This document shows positions 1 to 5,419 of a stretch of 5,761 nt of DNA, one piece after another (positions within the stretch are counted from its first letter, which is position 1; every line of letters begins with the position of its first letter). The notes beneath the pieces were generated by a model. That model was not told the DNA's origin. It saw only the letters and a list, made by a program, of their open reading frames with translations, and searched no databases. The stretch lies in contig CAMDVP010000196.1 of assembly GCA_945877525.1 (NCBI GenBank), positions 1-5,761 on the forward strand. The letters are read 5' to 3'. The DNA comes from an uncultured Clostridia bacterium. Its GTDB lineage: Bacteria > Bacillota > Clostridia > Christensenellales > Aristaeellaceae. The position numbers and the translations under genes were made by a program.

Positions 1-962
1 ATCCAAATCCTGAAATTTCCGACTGTGCCGCTGGCGCGGAGGCGTACCGCCGGGGAGGATGCGATGGCATCATCTCCCTGGGGGGCGGCAGCGCCATGGA
101 CACCGCTAAGGCCGTGAAGGCGTACCTGCTGGCCGCAGACCCTGAGGACGCCATGAACAGCCGCCTGCCCGAAGGGCGGGGGATGCCCCATATCGCCATC
201 CCCGCCACGGCGGGCACGGGCTCGGAGGCCACGGAAACCGCCGTCATGTATGTGGACGGGCAGAAGCTGTCACTGTGCCATCCATCCCTTTTGCCTGAGG
301 GTGTGGTGCTGGACGCGTCGCTGCTGGCGACCCTGCCGGAATACCACAAGAAGGCCTGCGCGCTGGACGCGCTGTGCCAGGGCATTGAGTCCTATTGGGC
401 CCGGGGCGCTACGGAGGACAGCCAGGTGGACGCTTTCCTGGCCATCGCCGGGGTGCTGGACAATCTGCGTGCCTATCTGGCCGGTGACGAGGCGGCTGCG
501 GCGGGCATGCTGGAGGCGGCCTACCGCAGCGGAAAGGCCATTCAGGTCAGCCGTACCACCGCCGCCCATGCCATGAGCTATCAGATTACCAAGCGCCTGG
601 GACTGGCCCATGGCCACGCCTGCATGCTGACCCTGCCCATCCTGTGGGAGGAGATGCTCAACCATGAGGATGCGCTGCCTGTGCTGATGGATCTGGCCCA
701 GAAAATGCGCCTGGGCAGCGAATACATGCCCCCCAGGCTGCTGGCGGGCATGCTCATTGACCTGGGGATGGAGCCGGAAGTGATGCCGGACGAGGCGCTG
801 CTGGACGCGCTGGCCGATTCGGTCAATACGCAGCGGCTGAGCAATCACCCCATGCCGCTGACAAGAAACGAACTGAAGAGCATCTACCGCCGGGCCTTTA
901 CCCGCAGGGTGGGGGCCGACCGGCAGGTGTGCATGGATTTGTGGCGGTACTATGGAAACTGA
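1..962 (+). CDS. Iron-containing alcohol dehydrogenase, phosphonoacetaldehyde reductase-like (5' end outside window)
   Basis: Partial gene, open from position 3 in the frame that ends at TGA 960-962. About 319 residues are visible and roughly 60 N-terminal residues are missing, judged by where the nucleotide-binding motif usually lies. Seen: the NAD(P) motif GGGSAMDTAK (about 81-110), then PATAGTGSEAT (about 201-233), both typical of group III Fe-ADHs. The metal-ligand segments are DALCQ (366-380), AAHAMSY (561-581) and HGHA (609-620). Counting from the ATG at 96, the ligands would be D91, Q95, H158 and H172. Classic members such as FucO have His where Q95 stands, and His where Tyr162 stands. 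From memory, the DALCQ-IES pattern and the TTA-HA-SY segment resemble phosphonoacetaldehyde reductases, which reduce phosphonoacetaldehyde to 2-hydroxyethylphosphonate in phosphonate biosynthesis. No phosphonate partner gene is visible, so the substrate is inferred. The family call is firm. The next gene starts inside its last codons, which implies translational coupling. Confidence 0.85.
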   Translation, partial: PNPEISDCAAGAEAYRRGGCDGIISLGGGSAMDTAKAVKAYLLAADPEDAMNSRLPEGRGMPHIAIPATAGTGSEATETAVMYVDGQKLSLCHPSLLPEGVVLDASLLATLPEYHKKACALDALCQGIESYWARGATEDSQVDAFLAIAGVLDNLRAYLAGDEAAAAGMLEAAYRSGKAIQVSRTTAAHAMSYQITKRLGLAHGHACMLTLPILWEEMLNHEDALPVLMDLAQKMRLGSEYMPPRLLAGMLIDLGMEPEVMPDEALLDALADSVNTQRLSNHPMPLTRNELKSIYRRAFTRRVGADRQVCMDLWRYYGN

Positions 963-1602
963 GCGGGCATTGTCCCCCGGCGCGTCGGCGTATGTTCGGG
1001 CGATAAACGATTTTATCTTCGTGTCTCATGAGCCTGTGCAGAGCGATCTGATTTTCGTTCCCGGAGCAAGCCATGCGGAGCATGCCCTGAAGGCGGCGGA
1101 GCTTTATCGCGCGGGTTATGCGCCCCTTGTGCTGCCCGCGGGGCGCTTCAGCGTGAAGCTGTGGCATTTCAAGGGCGTAAGCGGTGCGGAACGCGCCGAC
1201 TATCCTGATGAATACGAAACGGAGTGGCACTTTCTGCGGGCGGTGCTTATGCGGGCGGGGGTGCCGGAGCGCGCCATCCTGCGGGAGGATCAGTCCACCT
1301 TCACCTGGGAAAATGCGCTGTTTTCCCGCCGGGTGACGGACGCGGCGGGCATTCGGGTGGAGCGGGCGCTGCTGTGCTGCCGGGCCTTTCACGCGCGGCG
1401 GGCGCTGACCTATTACCAGACGGCCTTTCCGGAGGCGGACATCCGCGTATGCCCGGCGGTTACCCCGGGGCTGGGGCCGGAGGACTGGTATCTCACGGAA
1501 GCGGGCCGCCGGCGGGTGCTGGGCGAGGTAAGCCGCATGGGCGGTCAGGTGGCGGAGGCCGCCGGCATGCTGCTGGACGGCATTCATCCTCATGAGGCAT
1601 GA
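952..1602 (+). CDS. YdcF-like DUF218 protein, soluble
   Basis: 216 residues, starting at ATG 952 inside the dehydrogenase gene (11-bp overlap) and ending at TGA 1600-1602. There is no strong Shine-Dalgarno, which fits translational coupling. Seen: the first core strand SDLIFVPG (residues 31-38), a YETEW...RAGVPERAIL helix-turn segment (88-110), the T-W-E-N motif (118-121) that corresponds to the family's T-x-E-N, and FHARRALTYYQTAFP (146-160), which matches the Y/F-H-x-x-R-A signature. No signal peptide or membrane segment is present, so it is probably cytoplasmic, like E. coli YdcF (reported to bind S-adenosylmethionine) and unlike SanA/ElyC. An insertion of about 25 residues lies between the first and second core parts (about 65-90). 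The biochemical role of this family is unsettled. A second DUF218 protein is encoded two genes downstream, but it is membrane-anchored and clearly different in sequence. Confidence 0.82.
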   Translation: METERALSPGASAYVRAINDFIFVSHEPVQSDLIFVPGASHAEHALKAAELYRAGYAPLVLPAGRFSVKLWHFKGVSGAERADYPDEYETEWHFLRAVLMRAGVPERAILREDQSTFTWENALFSRRVTDAAGIRVERALLCCRAFHARRALTYYQTAFPEADIRVCPAVTPGLGPEDWYLTEAGRRRVLGEVSRMGGQVAEAAGMLLDGIHPHEA

Positions 1603-1626
1603 AACGACGGGTTTGATACGTTGGAT

Positions 1627-1641
1627 GGAGTGAAAGCAATG
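1627..1641 (+). promoter_or_regulatory. Ribosome binding site deciding the radC start
   Basis: GGAG at 1627-1630 lies 8 nt before ATG 1639. An upstream in-frame TTG at 1621 would add six residues but has no upstream Shine-Dalgarno and would place the GGAG inside the coding region. RadC proteins typically begin at or just before the HEGHR motif, which supports ATG 1639. A further ATG at 1645 is possible but more poorly spaced. Confidence 0.65.
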
Positions 1642-2421
1642 ACCATGCACGAGGGACACAGGCAGCGGATGCGGGAGCGCTTCCGCCGGGAGGGGCTGGA
1701 AGGCTTTGCACCCCATGAGGTACTGGAGCTGCTCCTGTTCTATGGCCGTGCCCGGGGCGATGTGAATCCTCTGGCCCACGAGCTGCTGGACGCCTTCGGC
1801 TCGCTCAAGGGCGTGCTGGAGGCAAGGCCGGAGCAGCTGATGGCCGTGAAGGGCGTGGGGGAGGAAACCGCCACGCTGATTTCCCTGATGCTGCCCATAT
1901 TCCGCCGCTACAACGCCTGCGTGTGCGAGGAGCGCAGGCGCCTGGTCACCCGGGGCGAGGCGCAGAACTATTGCCGGGCCCTCCTGGCCGGGTGGCGCAC
2001 CGAGCGGTTCTATGTGCTGTGCCTGAGCGTGGACAATCAGCTGCTGGGCCAGCGCCTGGTGGCCGAGGGCACCCTGGCGGAGGTGCCTGCCTATCCCCGG
2101 ACGGTGGTGGAAACGGCCCTCAACTACAATGCCCACAGCGTGGTGCTGTGCCACAATCATCCCAGCGGCTCCGCGTCGCCCTCGGCAGAGGATGTATCCT
2201 CCACCTACCAGCTGCGGGACGTGCTGCACCGCCTGGGCATTCGCCTGCAGGATCACATCATTGTGGCGGGCAATCAGGCGTTCAGCATGCTGCAGAACGG
2301 TCTGCTGGAGGACACATACCCCATGCCCATGGAGAATACGGAGCAGGACGAGCTGCTGGTGGCCGACGGCGTGAACCGCATGCCGCCCCGCCGCGGCAGG
2401 AAGGCGCAAACGAAAGGATAA
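1639..2421 (+). CDS. radC: RadC family JAMM/MPN protein
   Basis: 260 residues, ATG 1639 to TAA 2419-2421. The N-terminal part (3-90) holds HEGHRQRMRERF and HEVLELLLFY, then a helix-hairpin-helix with KGVGEETA (71-78). The C-terminal JAMM/MPN metal site is intact: H172-N-H174-P-S-G followed by D185, the H-x-H-x10-D zinc signature, with the expected VVLCHNHPSG context. RadC was once thought to be a DNA-repair protein. That role has been questioned and the molecular function remains uncertain; relatives are common on mobile elements, but this copy has the full-length chromosomal architecture (HhH plus MPN). It carries a tail of about 35 residues after the JAMM domain, ending basic (RRGRKAQTK), slightly longer than usual for about 225-residue family members. 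It follows the DUF218 gene after 36 bp and precedes the next gene by 8 bp, so it is probably cotranscribed. In many Firmicutes radC lies near mreB; here it does not. Confidence 0.95.
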   Translation: MTMHEGHRQRMRERFRREGLEGFAPHEVLELLLFYGRARGDVNPLAHELLDAFGSLKGVLEARPEQLMAVKGVGEETATLISLMLPIFRRYNACVCEERRRLVTRGEAQNYCRALLAGWRTERFYVLCLSVDNQLLGQRLVAEGTLAEVPAYPRTVVETALNYNAHSVVLCHNHPSGSASPSAEDVSSTYQLRDVLHRLGIRLQDHIIVAGNQAFSMLQNGLLEDTYPMPMENTEQDELLVADGVNRMPPRRGRKAQTKG

Positions 2422-2429
2422 AGGATTGC

Positions 2430-3044
2430 ATGAAGAAAAACCATGGGGGAGGCTATCGTCTGCTGATGGGACTGCTGATTCTGGCGCTGATGGGCGTCAT
2501 TGCCTACCTGAGCGTGGTAGGCATGGTCTGCTGGAAGGAAACCCATGTGCCGGGGACGGAAAGCTATGACGCGATTGTGGTGCTGGGCGCCCAGGTGAAG
2601 CCCGACGGTACGCCCTCGGTGCAGCTGCAGTGGCGGCTGGACGCGGCCTTTGAAGCATGGAAGGAAAAGGAATGCCTGATTGTGGTATGCGGCGCGCAGG
2701 GGCAAAACGAACCTGACGCGGAGGGCCGCGTGATGAGGGCTTACCTTACGGGGCTCGGCGTACCGGAAAGCCAGGTGCTGGTGGACGACACCTCCTTCAA
2801 TACCCGGCAGAACCTGGAGAATGCCGCCATGCTGCTTCGGGACAGCGGCGCGAAAACGGTGCTGATTGTGACCAGCGATTATCATCTGCCCCGGGCCATG
2901 GCGCTGGCGGAGGATCAGGGGCTGAACGCCACAGGGCTGGGCAGTCCCACCAAGCCGGAATACTGGATCAAGAACCATGCCAGGGAGGCGATCGCCTGGC
3001 TGAAATACTGGGCGGAGAAGTATCTCGGCCTGTCGCTGGGGTGA
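2430..3044 (+). CDS. SanA/ElyC-type DUF218 protein with N-terminal membrane anchor
   Basis: 204 residues, ATG 2430 to TGA 3042-3044. The frame is open far upstream, but that part is antisense-like noise over radC. The start is set by AAAGGA at 2420-2425 and GAAAGGA at 2412-2418, and by the MKKN basic N-terminus followed by one hydrophobic segment (about 10-33). This gives a single-pass protein with its domain outside the membrane. The DUF218 domain follows: YDAIVVLGAQ (46-55), a glycine strand IVVCGAQG (84-91), NTRQNLENA (124-132, the T-x-E-N-type motif) and VTSDYHLPRA (147-156), the family hallmark. E. coli relatives are SanA (vancomycin exclusion at high temperature) and ElyC (peptidoglycan and lipid-carrier homeostasis). 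An envelope role is therefore likely but not proven. It lies 8 bp after radC, and rsmG starts 5 bp after its stop. Confidence 0.88.
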   Translation: MKKNHGGGYRLLMGLLILALMGVIAYLSVVGMVCWKETHVPGTESYDAIVVLGAQVKPDGTPSVQLQWRLDAAFEAWKEKECLIVVCGAQGQNEPDAEGRVMRAYLTGLGVPESQVLVDDTSFNTRQNLENAAMLLRDSGAKTVLIVTSDYHLPRAMALAEDQGLNATGLGSPTKPEYWIKNHAREAIAWLKYWAEKYLGLSLG

Positions 3045-3052
3045 AAGGCATG
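3038..3052 (+). promoter_or_regulatory. Ribosome binding site deciding the rsmG start
   Basis: GGGGTG at 3038-3043, followed by A, resembles GGAGGTGA and lies 6 nt before ATG 3050. The alternative GTG at 3041 forms a GTGA overlap with the preceding stop but lacks its own upstream Shine-Dalgarno. I favour ATG 3050; the difference is three residues. Confidence 0.5.
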
Positions 3053-3781
3053 ACGCAGGAACAGCTGGCCGCACGACTGAACGCATGCGGCATTCCCTTC
3101 CGTCCGGAGCTTCCCGGGCTGCTTTTGCGCTATCACGCGCTGCTGATGGACTGGAACACCCGCATGGATCTGACCGCCGTGACCGACGAGGATGAGATGG
3201 TCGACCGGCACTATGTGGACAGCCTGATGCCCCTGCGGGACGCGTTGCTCCTGCCTGTGGGCGCGCGCCTGATTGATGTGGGTACAGGCGCGGGCTTTCC
3301 GGGCATGCCCCTGGCCCTGGCCCGGCCTGACCTGCGGGTAACCCTTCTGGACGCGCAGCAGAAGCGCCTGAATTTCCTTCAGGCGGTGATGGATGAGCTT
3401 CATGTGGAAAACGTGACACTGCGCCATGCCCGGGCGGAGGACGGCGCGAAGGATCCCGCGCTGCGGGAGCAATTTGACGTGGCGGCGGCCCGGGCGGTGG
3501 CGCCCCTGGCGGTGCTGGCGGAATATCTGCTGCCCTATGTGCGCGTCGGCGGCTGTGCGCTGTGCTGGAAGGGCCCGGCGCTGGAGGAAGAGCTGGAGCA
3601 GGGCCGGCGCGCGGCGCATCTGCTGGGAGGACGGGCGGAAGAGGCCATTCCCTGCGGCTTTCCCGGAAGAACTTGGGAGCATCGGCTGCTTCCGATTCGC
3701 AAAACGGAAAAAACCGCTCGACAGTATCCGCGAAAAGCCGGCATGCCCTCCAAAGCGCCCCTGGGCACCGGCGGCAAATAA
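3050..3781 (+). CDS. rsmG: 16S rRNA (guanine527-N7)-methyltransferase RsmG (GidB)
   Basis: 243 residues, ATG 3050 to TAA 3779-3781, the usual length for Firmicute RsmG. RsmG uses S-adenosylmethionine to methylate N7 of G527 in 16S rRNA; loss typically gives low-level streptomycin resistance. Seen: WN-x-x-MDLTAV (35-44), the RH-x-x-DS motif (R53, H54, D57, S58), SAM-binding motif I IDVGTGAGFPG (75-85), LLDAQQKRLNFL (99-110), FDVAAARAVA (142-151) and a WKGP strand (173-176). The C-terminal RQYPRKAGMPSKAPL (224-238) matches the Firmicute-style RsmG terminus, for example in Bacillus. All expected motifs are present, so it should be functional. It closes the tight plus-strand gene cluster. The stop codon sits in the loop of a small GC hairpin (3770-3787). 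A noc-like gene follows, as in Bacillus, but mnmG is not upstream. Confidence 0.96.
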   Translation: MTQEQLAARLNACGIPFRPELPGLLLRYHALLMDWNTRMDLTAVTDEDEMVDRHYVDSLMPLRDALLLPVGARLIDVGTGAGFPGMPLALARPDLRVTLLDAQQKRLNFLQAVMDELHVENVTLRHARAEDGAKDPALREQFDVAAARAVAPLAVLAEYLLPYVRVGGCALCWKGPALEEELEQGRRAAHLLGGRAEEAIPCGFPGRTWEHRLLPIRKTEKTARQYPRKAGMPSKAPLGTGGK

Positions 3782-3790
3782 GCCGCCCCT

Positions 3791-3819
3791 TCGACAGGGC
3801 GCGATGCCATCTGTAAAAA
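3791..3819 (+). promoter_or_regulatory. Possible promoter for the noc-like gene
   Basis: TCGACA at 3791-3796 matches the sigma-A -35 box at 5 of 6 positions. TAAAAA at 3814-3819, 17 bp downstream, matches the -10 box at 4 of 6. Transcription would start near 3826, at the base of the terminator hairpin. The A-run could instead simply be the upstream half of the terminator. No better promoter is visible before noc. Confidence 0.3.
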
Positions 3820-3824
3820 AACGA

Positions 3825-3885
3825 CCTGCCTCCGGGGAGAATCATGGCGAACGATTCTTCCGCTCGGGGGCAGGGTTTTTTCTTT
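3825..3885 (+). terminator. Intrinsic terminator (or attenuator) between rsmG and noc
   Basis: An imperfect stem pairs CCTGCC (3825-3830) with GGCAGG (3869-3874). An inner arm pairs GAATC (3839-3843) with GATTC (3853-3857), around a 9-nt loop. The middle pairs partly, with G-U pairs and bulges. A T-rich run follows at 3876-3884 (six T, C, three T). It also has an A-run upstream (3815-3821). It ends the upstream operon after rsmG and, if the candidate promoter at 3791 is real, would attenuate noc transcription. Confidence 0.75.
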
Positions 3886-3934
3886 GCGGCATGGAACCCA
3901 GCAGGGAAGTGCCGCGGCAGGCGCATGCCTCGGC
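3886..3934 (+). other. GC-rich inverted repeats in the noc leader
   Basis: GCGGCA (3886-3891) can pair with TGCCGC (3910-3915), with an internal CCC/GGG pair. Overlapping this, GCCG (3911-3914) can pair with CGGC (3931-3934) and AGGC with GCCT around a GCAT loop. The two structures share bases and cannot form together. No T-run follows. In sequence this GC-rich, such pairings may be chance. Confidence 0.3.
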
Positions 3935-3936
3935 AA

Positions 3937-3953
3937 AAGGGGGGAAGAGGATG
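3937..3953 (+). promoter_or_regulatory. Ribosome binding site deciding the noc-like start
   Basis: A purine tract with AAGGGGGG at 3937-3944 lies 6 nt before ATG 3951. In-frame upstream ATGs at 3891 and 3804 have no comparable site, and 3804 would run the protein through the terminator. ATG 3951 also places the ParB domain at the expected distance from the N-terminus. Confidence 0.7.
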
Positions 3954-4793
3954 CAGTACGATCCGTATGGTGCGGCGGGCTGCGCGAAGCAGGTGTGCTG
4001 GCTGCCGGTGGAGCGGATTTCGCCCAGGCCGTCCCTGGAAGCGGAGGCTGCGGATGGCATGCCGCTTTCGGAGCTGGCCGAATCCATCCGCTATCATGGC
4101 CTGATTCAGCCCATCACCGTGCAGCGGGCGCCGGGCGGGCGGTATGTGGTGGTGTCGGGCAACAGGCAGCTGATGGCCTGCCGCATGGCGGGGCTGACGC
4201 ATGTGGACGCGGTGGTGCTGGCGGGGGTGGCCCAGGAGCAGGACGCCCGTCCTCTGCTGGAGGCGCTGCTGTCCGGCCGCCTGCACTACCTGGAGGAGGC
4301 CGAGGCCCTGCGGCGGCTGCAGGACGACTTTGGATTGAGCCGGGAGGAAATTGCCCGATATCTTGGCTGCACCGCCGCCACCGTGGGGCAGAAGCTGCGC
4401 CTGACCGAGATGGACGAGGAACTGCGGCGCTTTCTGGTGGAGCACGGCTTGTCCGAGCGCCACGCCCGGGCGCTGATGAAGCTGCCTGACCGCCGGGCCC
4501 GCATGGCCATTGCCCGGCAGGCCGTGCGGGAGGGCCTGTGCGTCCGTGATGTGGAGCTGATGGTTTCCAGTGCCCTGGCACGATTGCCCGTGCCGCCTGT
4601 GGCTGGCGGGCGAACCATTGCGCTGGTGCGGGATCACCGGCTGTATCTCAACGCCATTCGCGCCATCGTGGCGCAGATGCGGGAAGCGGGCATTGACGCG
4701 GTGGCCACCGAGCGCAGTCTGGGCGACAGCGTGGAGCTGACCCTGCGCCTGCCCACCCGCCGCCGACGTACCCAGCGGATCCAACAGACATAA
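3951..4793 (+). CDS. noc: Noc/ParB-family nucleoid occlusion-like protein with divergent CTP motifs
   Basis: 280 residues, ATG 3951 to TAA 4791-4793, close to B. subtilis Noc (283). Noc binds chromosomal sites and, as a CTP-dependent membrane-bound clamp, blocks division over the nucleoid. Seen: ParB N-terminal domain with LAESIRYHGLIQPITVQ (42-58), a helix-turn-helix LSREEIARYLGCTAATV (129-145) and LSERHARALMKLP (167-179). The C-terminal RDHRLYLNAIRAIVAQM...ELTLRLP part (228-268) resembles, from memory, the C-terminus of clostridial Noc proteins. Position after rsmG supports Noc over ParB. Odd: the GERRxRA CTP motif reads GNRQLMA (70-76), the ENxQR motif reads EALLSGR (104-110), and the usual QPR after the first strand is missing. 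The Bacillus-type amphipathic N-terminal membrane helix is not evident. The protein may thus bind DNA without canonical CTP switching. The Noc name is by architecture and context; a generic ParB-like DNA-binding protein is the alternative. Confidence 0.78.
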   Translation: MQYDPYGAAGCAKQVCWLPVERISPRPSLEAEAADGMPLSELAESIRYHGLIQPITVQRAPGGRYVVVSGNRQLMACRMAGLTHVDAVVLAGVAQEQDARPLLEALLSGRLHYLEEAEALRRLQDDFGLSREEIARYLGCTAATVGQKLRLTEMDEELRRFLVEHGLSERHARALMKLPDRRARMAIARQAVREGLCVRDVELMVSSALARLPVPPVAGGRTIALVRDHRLYLNAIRAIVAQMREAGIDAVATERSLGDSVELTLRLPTRRRRTQRIQQT

Positions 4794-4813
4794 TACGAAC
4801 CTGTGTCGCGATA

Positions 4814-4834
4814 CTCCGCTTGTGCGGTGTTTTT
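4814..4834 (+). terminator. Weak intrinsic terminator after the noc-like gene
   Basis: CCGC (4816-4819) pairs with GCGG (4824-4827) around a TTGT loop. Outer A-C/G-T pairing is possible past one mismatch. Five T follow at 4830-4834. The stem is short, but position and orientation, 20 bp after the noc stop, fit. Confidence 0.45.
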
Positions 4835-4856
4835 CACCCTGGCCGGGATACGAATG

Positions 4857-4898
4857 AAAACAAAAGGCGGGAAAGCGGTTAATTCGTCGCTTTCCCGC
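4857..4898 (-). terminator. Strong intrinsic terminator of the XRE/zinc-ribbon gene
   Basis: A perfect 11-bp inverted repeat (4867-4877 with 4888-4898, sequence GCGGGAAAGCG and its complement) surrounds a 10-nt loop. On the minus strand it is followed by TTTTGTTTT (complement of 4857-4865). It lies directly after the regulator's stop codon at 4904-4906. On the plus strand no T-run follows, so it serves mainly the minus direction, though the hairpin could also hinder plus-strand readthrough. Confidence 0.9.
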
Positions 4899-4903
4899 AG
4901 GGG

Positions 4904-5350
4904 TTACAGGCGCTCCTTCCAATAATCCAGCCTGGGCAGATTCTCTTCGTAATACGCCCTGGCCTGCTTGTCGGTCACACCGGGGATGAAGTGCTGGGAC
5001 ACCAGAAAATCAATGAAGTCATGCAGCGACACATCCGGGAATTTTCCGTCCGCATAGCACCACTGGCAGTAGTGCTGGTTGATGGTATGGTCGGGCTCGC
5101 GGCTCATGATGCCGTCCTCCAGGGGCATGCCGCAGCGCTGGCATCGCAGCGTTTCGGGCGAGCCCAGCAGCGTGTTGATGGACACGTCGTAGAGCGCGGA
5201 GAGCAGCTTGAGGGTTTCCACGCCGGGGACCGTCTCGCCGGTTTCCCAGCGGGACACGGCCTGCCGGGTGACAAACACCCGAGCGGCCACCTCCTCCTGG
5301 GAAAGTCCCTTGCCGCGGCGCAGCAGGGTCAATGCATCCTTGGGTTCCAT
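4904..5350 (-). CDS. XRE-family HTH regulator with C-terminal zinc ribbon
   Basis: 148 residues, ATG 5350-5348, stop TAA at 4906-4904. Start chosen because AAGGAGGTG (complement of 5357-5365) lies 6 nt upstream; an in-frame extension to 5407 would run across that site. Residues 4-62 form a Cro/C1-type helix-turn-helix: LRRGKGLSQEEVAARV, then VTRQAVSRWETGETVP (27-42), the recognition helix signature. Residues 68-148 match the putative zinc-ribbon domain often fused to such regulators: C70-x2-C73-GMPL, then YC95-x2-C98-YADGKF, and a helical tail ending in an aromatic-rich YYEENLPRLDYW. All four cysteines are present, so metal binding is likely. It is probably a cytosolic transcriptional regulator; its target is unknown. 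The DUF368 gene lies directly upstream on the same strand (69 bp gap), so cotranscription by readthrough is possible besides its own promoter. Confidence 0.9.
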   Translation of the reverse strand: MEPKDALTLLRRGKGLSQEEVAARVFVTRQAVSRWETGETVPGVETLKLLSALYDVSINTLLGSPETLRCQRCGMPLEDGIMSREPDHTINQHYCQWCYADGKFPDVSLHDFIDFLVSQHFIPGVTDKQARAYYEENLPRLDYWKERL

Positions 5351-5374
5351 GATTCGCACCTCCTTGATGCTTCT

Positions 5375-5400
5375 ATGATAGCACAGGCGGCCTTCATGGA
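5375..5400 (-). promoter_or_regulatory. Extended -10 promoter and possible operator of the XRE gene
   Basis: On the minus strand TGCTATCAT (complement of 5375-5383) is an extended -10 element (TGn plus a 5-of-6 match to TATAAT). A poor -35, TTTTCC, lies 17 bp upstream. The start would fall near 5368, just before the Shine-Dalgarno. The -10 is embedded in a small palindrome, CTAT-G-ATAG (5373-5381 on the plus strand), which might be an operator for autoregulation, although it is short enough to be chance. Confidence 0.5.
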
Positions 5401-5419
5401 AAAGCAACGGGCAATTGCG

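Noticed and set aside
898..2409. Minus-strand open frame of 503 codons antisense to the first DUF218 gene and radC
   Set aside because: Same artefact: low-complexity His/Gln/Arg-rich translation, no ribosome binding site, and it covers intact genes on the other strand.
1923..2429. Upstream in-frame extension of the SanA-type gene over radC
   Set aside because: The translated extension is Gly/Ala/Pro/Arg-rich noise in another frame of radC; the true start is marked by a basic N-terminus and membrane segment at 2430.
3426..3950. Upstream in-frame extension of the noc-like gene, with possible ATGs at 3804 and 3891
   Set aside because: The frame is open by chance through rsmG and the terminator. 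The translation has no ParB similarity and only ATG 3951 has a strong Shine-Dalgarno.
4793..4854. Direct repeat ATACGAA at 4793-4799 and 4848-4854
   Set aside because: Seven bases, only two copies and no associated structure; compatible with chance.
2274..4922. Minus-strand open frame of 882 codons spanning the end of radC to noc
   Set aside because: It is antisense to several well-supported genes, is rich in His, Gln, Arg and Pro, has no recognisable domain and crosses both terminators. This is the usual mirror frame of GC-rich coding DNA.
5351..5407. N-terminal extension of the XRE regulator to an ATG at 5407
   Set aside because: It would include the -10 box and the near-perfect Shine-Dalgarno as coding sequence, and adds residues foreign to the HTH family.
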